A stretch of DNA of 15,943 nucleotides from Candolleomyces eurysporus. Lineage: Eukaryota; Basidiomycota; Agaricomycetes; Agaricales; Psathyrellaceae. Both the position numbers and the translations under genes were made by a program. The notes below the pieces were generated by a model, which was not told the DNA's origin, ran no database searches, and saw only the letters and a list, made by a program, of their open reading frames with translations. Shown in pieces: positions 1 through 6,569 of this stretch (the first letter of the stretch is position 1; each line of letters starts with the position of its first letter). The stretch spans positions 1 to 15,943 of the forward strand of contig JANBPK010001693.1 of NCBI GenBank assembly GCA_027579435.1, read 5' to 3'.

Positions 1-17
1 TTGGCCAGCTATGGGTT

Positions 18-35
18 ACCAGGGTCTCCCCTGGT
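18..35. repeat. Small inverted repeat, 7-bp arms, 4-nt loop
   Basis: ACCAGGG (18-24) and CCCTGGT (29-35) are perfectly complementary around the loop TCTC. Seen directly. It could be a hairpin in the LINE 3' RNA or chance; it is notable mainly because two more hairpins follow within 250 bp. Confidence 0.5.
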
Positions 36-94
36 TGTTGCTGTAGTTGTGTTATGTTATAGTGACGTTTCACCTGGAGGAAATGCGCCTTCTG

Positions 95-123
95 CACACT
101 TGCCAGTCTGGTGGCAAGTAGTG
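95..123. repeat. Inverted repeat, 8-bp perfect arms extended past a bulge
   Basis: ACTTGCCA (98-105) and TGGCAAGT (112-119) pair perfectly around the 6-nt loop GTCTGG. The stem extends by CAC/GTG if the A at 120 is bulged out. Function unknown; it may be part of a structured LINE 3' end. Confidence 0.5.
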
Positions 124-200
124 TGGGGCTGTGAGAGTGTTGTTTTTCTATTCGTTTGTTCTTAGGCATAAGGTCAGTCATATTCATAAATTGCATTGGT

Positions 201-266
201 GATGATTGAGTAAGGAGGAGGCCAAGCCAGCCTTGGTTAGCTTGGCCTCCTCCTTACTCAATCATC
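201..266. repeat. Perfect 27-bp inverted repeat (strong hairpin) just past LINE ORF2
   Basis: The arms 201-227 and 240-266 are exact reverse complements over 27 bp and enclose the 12-nt loop CAGCCTTGGTTA. Pairing stops at a T/T mismatch just outside. The repeat starts 16-17 bp beyond the ORF2 stop, so it lies in the 3' UTR of the LINE transcript. I do not recognise the sequence. It could be a 3' structure recognised by the LINE RT, a processing signal, or a small foldback insertion. Confidence 0.85.
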
Positions 267-282
267 TGAGGCGGCCTGGTGG

Positions 283-975
283 TCACCTTGTCCTCTCATC
301 ACCCACTAAAACCCCCGTGGCAGGCCATTGTGGTTCATTACTTTGCAGCATGTACTCTTCCACTGTTTCCCAGGTGTCTTTTACCATCTGTCTGTTTAGC
401 GCTTTCTGGCCGAATGTGAACCTGTTTGTGAGTATTTCGTCCTGGCGTATGCGTTTGCACAGGGCTGCATGCCATCTTGCTTTTATTTCATTTGTTGAGT
501 GAATTTTGTTGGGGTCTTCATTCCTTCCTATTCTCCATTCACATCTAGGGACCCATATAAGATATGCTGATTCTGATATTAGGATCTGGAAGAGTCTGGT
601 GGGTCCTGGTAGTGGCATAGGTGGGTCTGTACTGCCTTTTATCTCTGTTAGTCCTATGCCAAGGATCAGTCCGATTGAGATATGTGGCCATGGTTTATTT
701 GTGTGGTTCCATAGGTTCCTTGCAAGCTCCCATACTGTTCTCTGTCCAGAGGCTTGGCATTGTAGGAGAATGTGTTCCAGGTCTTCCACAGGTGTATCAC
801 AGAATTTGCATGGCATATGTGTTTCTTTCAGCGGTGTGTGTTCCCAGTGTCTCCCAATTTTATGGGCTTGGTGGATGCTTTTCCACAGGAAGATTGCTGC
901 TTTCTTACTCAGTCTTTCATTTTTGTGTAGTGATCTCCAGACTCTGTCTTCCCTGTGTTTTTTGCCAGACACTTC
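283..975 (-). pseudogene. LINE ORF2 C-terminal region with CCHC zinc finger
   Basis: This is the last ~230 codons of ORF2, in the same frame as the RNase H segment and separated from it only by the TAG at 976-978. The cysteines and histidine of CKFCDTPVEDLEHILLQC (about 757-810) are spaced C-x2-C-x8-H-x4-C, the usual finger near the C-terminus of fungal LINE ORF2 proteins, thought to bind nucleic acid. The rest is basic and tryptophan-rich. It ends at TGA 283-285, just before the 27-bp inverted repeat. An ATG is not expected because this is an internal part of the polyprotein. Confidence 0.8.
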
Positions 976-2097
976 CTAAATTGTATTTGTTATTTTTTCA
1001 ATCATCTGCTGCGTTCGCTGTTGTTTTATGTTTGGCTTCTGGTTCTGTATGGACTTGTACAGGGTGGCCTGGGTCATTGCATTAAGTCTGGCTCCTGCTT
1101 CTTTGATTTTCTTGCCTTTGGATAGGTCAATTTCATTGGCCATGTCTTTTTCAGCGCCTTCTGCAGCAAGTCGATCTGCCCCTTCATTGCCTATGTCTCC
1201 ACTGTGGCCTTTTACCTTGGCTACCCATATAAAGCTGCTAGTGTCTATGAGTTCTGCTGCTATGGCCTGGAGAATTTCTGAGTTTGCTACTCCTACAAAG
1301 CCTGTGTCAATCCAGTGTTTTACATTTTCACAGATTGCATCAATGGTGTATGTGGAATCACTTATTAGCTTCAGGAGTTTGGTGTTCCTGTTTTGTTGCA
1401 TTGCAGTTAGGGCTGCAATGAGCTCACCAGTGTTGTTGGTTTGGTTTGGTCCCCCAAGCTTGAGGGCAGTGTTTCTTGGGTCATCTTCCCCATACCATAT
1501 GCCACTTCCAGCAGCTGATGAGTTTGTTCCATTTCCTGTGCATGAGCCATCAGTGTAGGTAGTGGTTGTTTCTGTTGTCCATGTTCTGATCCTTGGGCTC
1601 TTGTTGATGATTGCTTGGCCCTCTTGTCCTTCCCAGTTGGTGAATACTCTCATTTCATTTCTTGGGTCATTGTTATTTCCCACTAGGTCAGTGGTGGGGC
1701 TGAAGTCTATGTCGTCTTCTGTTCTCCTTGGTTCATCTGTTGTGTTCCGGTTTGTTCTTTCCTCAACTTCTTGCCTGGGATCCCAGATGTCTTTTAGGTA
1801 GTTGAGTTTGGTGGCTGCATTTTTTCTGCAGCTGTTTGGGTTTTTGCAGCCCTCTTCACGATCATTTTTGCAGTGTTCACACCTGCAGTTTTTGTTTCCA
1901 TTGTGGTTGGGGAGGTTGTTTTTTTCCATGTGTTTTTTCATTTGTCCTGCTGTTATGATATTGTGGTTGTCCCGTTGGCATCTTCCCCATATATCTCCAT
2001 AGTGTGGTGTTATGTCTGGTTTTGTTCCAGGGTGGAACCAGAAGGGCATGGTTTCTTTCATTTGGTTTGAGATTGCTACTGGGATAAATTTTACTTA
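976..2097 (-). pseudogene. LINE ORF2 cysteine cluster and RNase H domain
   Basis: The RNase H degrades the RNA strand of the RNA-DNA hybrid after reverse transcription. Its catalytic set is visible: D in YTDGS (D171 counted from the Met at 2061), E in TGELIAAL (E213), D in ISDSTY (D235) and D in GNEGADRLA (D296), plus the histidine loop VKGHSG. The domain spans about 1153-1569. Upstream, at 1828-1887, is a cysteine cluster, CRCEHC followed by GC and NPNSC (C-x-C-x2-C-x7-C-x5-C), likely metal-binding but not a family I can name. The Met at 2061 is internal; the frame is open back to a TAA near 2097, where a frameshift joins it to the RT segment. Confidence 0.85.
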
Positions 2098-3820
2098 GTG
2101 TTTGTATGGATTCTCCATGTCTGGAGGAGGGGTTGGGTGAGATCCTTTATGCCTACTTTTTCCCTGTGGCTTCGGATGGCACATCTGGCTATTATGTTGT
2201 CCAAGAGCTTGGCCCATAGTGGTCTTTCAGTCTGGGGGAGAAGGCCTTGATGTCTAGTAGTTTCATTCCCCCTTGGCCAAGTTGGTGTTTGAGGACATGT
2301 ATGCTAAGTGAGTTGGCTTTCCTCTCACCATTTTTGGCAAATACAAAATCATCTATCATTTTTTCCAGTTGTTCTTCTGTTTTCCTTGGCATTCCTTGCA
2401 CTCTTGTGAGATACTGTGTGAAGCCTCCAATGATTGTGTTGGCTGCATTGCATCTTACTCTCATTGTTGGTTTTGATTTTCCCCATCTGATCAAGGTGGT
2501 CTTAATTTTTTTGATTGTGGGTTGCCATATGTCTTCCTGTTTGAGGTTGTATCCAAAGAATGCCCCTAGAATGCGTACTGGCTTGTTTTCATTTGCTATG
2601 TGTATATCTTCTGGTATTGTTTCATTCTGGTCTGGGTTGAGTTTCTGGGTGTTTCGGATGTTGTCCCTTGTCTCCAGTGGTCCCAGTGGGATGTAGATTN
2701 GTTTTGTCATCATTGAATTTTGCTCCTGAGGCTGTAAACCATTTTGTCAGGATGCTGTTTAGAACACTGATTTTGTCTTTTTCTCCAAGGAAAACTGTTG
2801 TGTCATCTGCAAACAAGCATGACAGGATCTTTCTTCCTGCATCTGGTATTTGTATGCCAGTCAGTGTGGACTTTCGTAGCATTTCTGCTAGGGATTCAAT
2901 TGCCACATTAAATAGGAGGCATGAGAGGGGGTCACCTTGTCATACTCCCCGGGTTACTCTGGATTTTTCTCCTACCATTCCATTCAGGATGATTGCTGTT
3001 TTGGCATCACTGTAGAGGGCTTGTATTGATTTGATGAATCCTACTGGGAGGTTTAGTTGTTCTAGGGCTTTCCATAGGAATTCATGTTTTATTTTGTCAT
3101 AGGCTTTTTCTTGGTCAAGGCACACTATTGTGCCTCGTATTGATTCATTGTTGCATCTGTTAATGATGGTGTGGATCAGCTCTGTTTGTGCATTGATTGA
3201 TCTCCCTTTCATAAAGCCTGCTTGGTCTGGATTGATTAAGTCAGGTGCTACTTTGGTGAGGCGGTTCATTAGTGCTCTTGCCAGGACTTTTTAATCTGTG
3301 TTCAGTACTGTTATTGGGCGATAGTTGTTGATGTCATTGCGATCTTTTTTTTTNNGTAGATCGGGCACATCCAGCCTTCAGCAAATTCTGTTCCCTCAGA
3401 TATCCCGTGGTCAGTTATATCATTGAACACCAGTCTGAGTATGGCTGTGATGTTGGGTTCTGGTGTGTTTGAGTCCTGGGTGGATAGGTACCTATTATGG
3501 TAGAATTTCCAGTATTCAACTGGGATGCCATCTAGGCCTGCAGCTTTCCCATTTGGGACATCTAGTAGGGCTGTTGCTACTTCATCAGTTGTGAATCTTG
3601 CATTTATTTTTATTTTTTNCCTCCTCTAATATCTGGGTTTCAAGGGTGTTGATGACCTCAGCCCTTATGGTTTGTGTTGCAGTTACCGTGTTTGTGTGAT
3701 GTTCAATGTTTTGGAGGTTTTGGTGGTGTTCTGTTGCTATTTTCACCATTTCACGTGTTGAGGTTGTGTATTGGGGTGGGTTGGTGTTTGGTTTCTGGAG
3801 GGATGCTACTGTGTCCCTTG
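2098..3820 (-). pseudogene. LINE ORF2 reverse transcriptase domain, fragmented
   Basis: This is the reverse transcriptase of the LINE. Landmarks in order: NGKAAGLDGIP (motif 1 region, near 3530-3560), YRPITVLN (near 3305-3325), GFMKGRSI, motif A LDQEKAYDK with the catalytic D at about 3114-3116, motif B QGDPLS just after the stop at 2940, and motif C FADD at about 2802-2813. The frame is lost at the A10 run near 3825, N3619, NN3354-3355 and N2700. At all three N sites, ignoring the N characters puts both sides back in one frame. TAA 3291-3293 lies where LINEs usually have a D-Y-K-type motif, and TGA 2940-2942 replaces the arginine normally found before QGDPLS. A -1 shift near 2210 follows. 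Domain identity is certain; activity is not expected. Confidence 0.9.
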
Positions 3821-5290
3821 GTTTTTTTTTTCTCTATGCAGTAGGAAGTCATACCGGCAGTTTGTCTCACCTTCCAGATGGTGGCGTGCAGCCACTTTGT
3901 CTCTTGCTTGTAAGACTTTTGTTGCTCTCCACTTCTGGATTTCATGTTCAACTTCATCTAGTAGGGCCCTGGCTTCATCATCAAGTGTGTCTCCTTGGCT
4001 TAGGATTAGTTCTCTTTTGATTTCCCAGTCCTTGATGTTTTGTTCTATTTTTGATGCCCATAGCATGGCCTGTCCCTTGGCTGTTTCAAGGAGGCGTTCC
4101 TTGAATTGTTTCCACCTTGTTTGTATGTTGTCTCTCAGGTCCCTATTTGGTCTTGCCAGGACTTCGGTTAGGCTCCTGTCAAGTTCTTTCATTATTTTTG
4201 TGAGAGCTTCTGCAGGTTTTTTGTATTTCATAATGAAGTCTGGTGCTGTGGTTCTTCCCTTTCCTATCCAGGGGGTTCCTTCTGGTGCTATTTGCATAGA
4301 TGCGAGTTTGTGGTCAGTTCTGAGGCCTGTGTCCATGATTTTCCACTCTCTTATCCTATCCAGGAGGCTGTTGTTAACATATATGCAGTCAATTCGAGAG
4401 CGTGAGGATGGTCTATTGGCATTTGCTGTTGTGTATGTGTATGCTAGGGTGGTGGGGTTCTCATGCCTCCAGCCATCAGTAAGGTTTAATTTTTGTTGTA
4501 GTCTTGTTGGAGCTTCTGTGGCTCTTGAGGGGTCTGGTTTAGCTGGTAGTCGATCTAGGCTGGTTTCAACCATGTTTATATCTCCTAGCATGACATCTAC
4601 TTTTGGGAGAGTTCTATCCTGCTCCCATTTTGTTGTGAGTTTGTCCCAGAACTCAGCATTATCTGTGAAGTTACCCGAGGGTGCATATACTGCCAGAATG
4701 TTGACTTTGCTGTCGTTATGCCAGTTCATTGTTACCAGTATTGCTTTTCCTGGGATGAGGACTCTTGCACTGCTGTTCTTCCATTGTGTGGTGTATTTGT
4801 TTATCACGATTGCAACTCCATCTCGTGATGTTGGGTGTGTTGGATGGGATGTGTATATGATGTGTAGTCTCTGGTACTGTTCCTGTAGTCTGGTTGCCTG
4901 TGAGTCTTGGAGGTGGGTTTCCTGCAGTGCTAGTATTCCAATATTTTCTTGTCGAATTAGTTGGTTTATGTAATCCCATTTTTCGACTGAGGAGATGGAT
5001 CCTCCTCCTCTCATGTTCAGTGTGCCCATCCGTAGGGCTGCTCGGGAAGAGCCAATTTTGCTCTTCCTCTTCCTTGGGCATCTTTGTTCATCAATTAGCT
5101 CGATGTTGTCCAAGGGGCCTTCCTCAGTTGTTCCATTTTGAGTTTGCCTCACTTCCCCGTCCCGTGCTCGCCCAGGGTGGTGGGGAGGAGGGTCACTCTC
5201 ATTTCCCTCCTGGGGATGGCTGGGTCGCCTTCCATGCCTCACGGTGCTGTCAGCAGTGGGGTCCGTGGACGTTGCCCCCACCTCGTTCAC
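3806..5290 (-). pseudogene. LINE ORF2 N-terminal APE-type endonuclease domain
   Basis: The endonuclease nicks target DNA to prime reverse transcription. The exonuclease/endonuclease/phosphatase signature residues are all present: N92 in TLNMRG, E124 in LQETHL, Y202 in YAPSG, D237 and N239 in GDIN, D301 in SRIDCIYV and D326-H327 in TDHK (numbered from 5290). A basic stretch CPRKRKSK before the domain could be a nuclear localisation signal. About 160 residues of mostly helical linker toward the RT follow. The frame ends at TAG beyond a run of ten A (sense), and the RT linker (RDTVASLQ) continues in another frame. The 5' limit is artificial: a GTG, with an in-frame TAG just upstream; the true start is probably 5360. 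Confidence 0.9.
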
Positions 5291-5397
5291 CGAGAGCTCC
5301 TAGTTCCTGCCGTCTGTTGTTCCCGTTTGTGGTTTCGTTGTCTTCTGTGTTGTTACTCATATGTGTTTTTCTGATTTGTCTCGTCAGGTAGCGAGAA

Positions 5398-5704
5398 CTA
5401 TCCTCTTTGTGCTATGTTTCTCTTTTTTGTTTGGGGTGTGTTAAGGTGGTGTGGTGTAGCTCTCATTCTTTGGAGGATAGGTTTTGAGCGCATACATAGT
5501 TGATTTATTGGACCAGCCATACAAAGATCTACATAGCGGTTGGGAACCAGGCCCGTAGGTGGGGGTGCATGTTGTACTACTGAGGTTCTATGTGTCTATT
5601 TACCCATGTTACTCCGTCCTCGTTTGTTTTTGCCTTGGGGTTTGCCCTGGTTCTTCCTTCCGTTAGTGTTTGATGGGCCTGGTTTGGTGTTGGTGACGGA
5701 GGTT
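5398..5704 (-). pseudogene. LINE ORF1 C-terminal part, separated by the copia insertion
   Basis: Taking one AGGGT target copy into account, the ORF1 frame interrupted at 14190 continues here as a lysine/arginine/glycine/asparagine-rich tail (GRKNQGKPQGKNKRGRSN), as expected for an RNA-binding ORF1 protein. It meets TAG at 5596-5598, but the same frame stays open for another ~65 codons to TAG 5398-5400, only 38 bp before the ORF2 ATG. I therefore suspect that the TAG at 5596 is a mutation and that ORF1 originally ended at 5398. The alternative is that ORF1 ends at 5596 and the rest is an untranslated spacer. Confidence 0.65.
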
Positions 5705-5709
5705 AGGGT
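5705..5709. repeat. Target-site duplication AGGGT, left copy
   Basis: AGGGT directly precedes the TGTTGAAC start of the first LTR. The same 5 bp follow both the first LTR (6138-6142) and the 3' LTR (14190-14194). Five bp is the usual target duplication for Ty1/copia integrases. Confidence 0.9.
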
Positions 5710-5816
5710 TGTTGAACTTATGTAAAACAGGGCGCTAGTTCCAGCGCTTAACATAGTATACGACTGAGTAAATAGTATTACATGGTAGTTGCTTCTGGAG
5801 TAGTCTAGGTTCAGTA

Positions 5817-5885
5817 TCAGTCAGCGCATGCGTCATAAGCTCAGTCAGCTATTAGCACGACATGAGCACGCAATGCTCAGTCAGC
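5817..5885 (+). promoter_or_regulatory. Three direct TCAGTCAGC repeats in LTR U3
   Basis: TCAGTCAGC occurs at 5817-5825, 5841-5849 and 5877-5885, with starts 24 and 36 bp apart. They sit 60-130 bp upstream of the TATA box, where enhancer elements of LTR promoters lie. In the 3' LTR the first copy reads TCAATCAGC. A transcription-factor role is inference. Confidence 0.45.
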
Positions 5886-5915
5886 CACATAGTGCACAGA
5901 CCACTAGTGACTTAG

Positions 5916-5933
5916 TGTGACGTTACTGTCACA
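5916..5933 (+). promoter_or_regulatory. Inverted repeat with CRE-like core in LTR U3
   Basis: TGTGAC-GTTACT-GTCACA is a perfect 6-bp inverted repeat about 12 bp upstream of the TATA box. It contains TGACGTTA, close to the ATF/CREB core TGACGTCA, a class of site used by fungal bZIP factors. The role is inferred from sequence and position only. Confidence 0.4.
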
Positions 5934-5944
5934 GATTTGAGTAG

Positions 5945-5975
5945 TATATAAGCTGTATAGTTTAGTACGAATAAA
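5945..5975 (+). promoter_or_regulatory. LTR core promoter TATATAA and poly(A) signal AATAAA
   Basis: TATATAA at 5945-5951 and AATAAA at 5970-5975 are separated by 18 bp. Transcription should start roughly 25-35 bp past the TATA, placing R near 5975-6000. The same pair in the 3' LTR is at 13997-14003 and 14022-14027. The first ATG after the predicted start is the ORF0 start codon within the LTR (6060 in this copy). Confidence 0.7.
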
Positions 5976-6137
5976 GCTTGAAGCACTTGCTATTAAGCCA
6001 AGTCAGTAGTACAACCCTCAAGCATCAACCACCACCACCTCGATCTAAAGTACAAAGGTATGGTTAATCCTACTCAGTACACATGCAACTGCGCACAGCC
6101 AGGACTCGCACTACCATGTGAGAAATGCTGTTTAACA

Positions 6138-6142
6138 AGGGT
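6138..6142. repeat. AGGGT after first LTR (second target-site copy)
   Basis: AGGGT directly follows the CA end of the first LTR and begins a 322-bp stretch of LINE ORF1. A normal full-length element would have its primer-binding site here, so this is the mark of a solo LTR. Confidence 0.9.
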
Positions 6143-6459
6143 GGGCGCCTTCCAGTTGGTGGTAGCAGGGTAGGCGCAGCTGTCGGTGAGGTGATTGTGG
6201 CCTTGGCATATTGCGCACCATCGGTCGGGGATGTTGGGCTTGGATCTGCCCCAGGTGGTGGTGATGGTGAGTCCACGGATGGCGGTTAACCATTTGTAGT
6301 GTTCTTCGGGGCTCATCGGAGGGGGTTTCTCAGTGAGTTGGATGGTGAAGACTGCGGTGTCCGCCTCGGTGCCGTTCCCAGTGACTACAGTTTCGTTGGC
6401 AAACCTCTCGGTGGACAGTTTGGTGGCATCGAGTTCTTGTTCAGAGTACATAGTGCCGG
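6138..6459 (-). pseudogene. Duplicated fragment of LINE ORF1 (zinc-knuckle part)
   Basis: These 322 bp are, by eye, identical to 14190-14511. On the minus strand they encode the ORF1 segment with the CCHC knuckle CAICQGHNHLTDSC. They lie between the first LTR and the truncated inner LTR, a place where target DNA should not occur. The fragment ends abruptly at GCCGG (6459), where the other copy continues into TGGTGGTG. It has no independent coding role. Confidence 0.9.
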
Positions 6460-6569
6460 ACCACCACCACCTCGATCTAAAGTACAAAGGTATGGTCAAT
6501 CCTACTCAGTACACATGCAACTGTGCACAGCCAGGACTCGCACTACCATGTGAGAAATGCTGTTTAACA
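6460..6569 (+). repeat. Truncated 5' LTR, last 110 bp, joined to the element interior
   Basis: This stretch matches 6028-6137 and 14080-14189 and differs from them at 6497 (C for T) and 6524 (T for C). It is followed directly by the primer-binding site, so it is the remnant of the genuine 5' LTR of the full-length copy. Both differences are third-position synonymous changes in ORF0 (Val and Cys codons). The break at 6460 begins at ACCACCACCACC, the complement of the GGTGGTGGT that the target sequence has at the matching point. Confidence 0.9.
6489..6495 (+). promoter_or_regulatory. Candidate 5' splice site overlapping the ORF0 start codon
   Basis: AAAG|GTATGG has GT at 6490-6491, and the ATG of ORF0 (6492-6494) lies inside the donor. 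GTATGG is a reasonable fungal 5' splice site. With the acceptor at 7809-7810, splicing would remove ORF0 and the primer-binding site and place the leader directly before the gag ATG. The motif is seen; its use is not shown. Confidence 0.35.

Larger units (their letters stand above)
1..200. other. Left-edge noncoding sequence, LINE 3' UTR or flank
   Basis: I see no supported gene here. The stretch lies beyond the 3' end of LINE ORF2, so it is either the LINE 3' untranslated region or flanking DNA. No poly(A) or simple tandem tail is visible in the LINE sense direction, so the element's 3' boundary cannot be placed. Two short hairpins lie in it and are listed separately. Confidence 0.4.
283..5360 (-). 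pseudogene. LINE ORF2 polyprotein (EN-RT-RNase H), multiply disrupted
   Basis: ORF2 encodes the enzymes for target-primed reverse transcription. The likely start is the ATG at 5358-5360, which opens MSNNTED and leads into the endonuclease frame after one slip in the five-C run at 5275-5279. The endonuclease frame itself has no ATG upstream of the domain and a TAG near 5299, so a start at 5290 (a GTG) is unlikely. Intact length would be about 1,690 codons. Breaks seen: frame changes at the A10 run near 3821-3830 (sense strand), at N3619, NN3354-3355 and N2700, and near 2210 and 2098; stops TAA 3291-3293, TGA 2940-2942 and TAG 976-978. The N-linked shifts may be sequence errors; the others suggest real decay. 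This copy is not expected to be autonomous. Confidence 0.85.
201..5704 (-). mobile_element. Tad1-like LINE (non-LTR retrotransposon), 3' portion
   Basis: This is the downstream part of a minus-strand LINE whose upstream part lies at 14195-15943. It holds the ORF1 C-terminus and all of ORF2. The domain order, APE-type endonuclease, RT, RNase H and CCHC finger, is that of Tad1/I-group LINEs. Continuity across the copia insertion is shown by ORF1: once one AGGGT copy and the insert are removed, the reading frame runs on from 14195 into 5709. The left limit is uncertain because no poly(A) tail is seen. With the right part the element is at least about 7.4 kb. Confidence 0.85.
5710..6137 (+). repeat. 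Copia LTR, first complete copy (solo-LTR-like)
   Basis: This is a 428-bp LTR with ends TGTTGAAC...GTTTAACA, a short imperfect inverted terminal repeat of the TG...CA type. It is equal in length to the 3' LTR (13762-14189) and differs from it, by eye, at five positions: 5724, 5762, 5772, 5820 and 5833. From 5834 on I found no difference. It is flanked on both sides by AGGGT and is followed by target (LINE ORF1) sequence rather than by the element's interior, so locally it looks like a solo LTR. A small palindromic stem GCGCT-agttcc-AGCGC lies at 5732-5747. Confidence 0.95.

Noticed and set aside
206..502. Plus-strand 98-aa frame across the hairpin
   Set aside because: It is antisense to LINE ORF2 and the 27-bp inverted repeat; no recognisable protein features.
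3751..3957. 68-aa minus-strand frame near the A10 run
   Set aside because: The sense continuation of ORF2 after the A10 run is in the third frame (RDTVASLQ then REMVKIATEHH); this frame is a shadow.
3771..4973. 400-aa plus-strand frame opposite the endonuclease
   Set aside because: It is antisense to a domain with a full catalytic residue set; Cys/Leu/Ser-rich as expected of a shadow frame.
5540..5725. Plus-strand 61-aa frame running into the first LTR
   Set aside because: It is antisense to the ORF1 C-terminus and crosses an insertion boundary.
6333..6491. N-terminal extension of ORF0 back to an ATG at 6333
   Set aside because: This part is antisense LINE ORF1 duplicated beside the LTR plus upstream LTR sequence; it exists only because of the abnormal junction. 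The start at 6492 lies in the LTR and is the first AUG of the predicted transcript.
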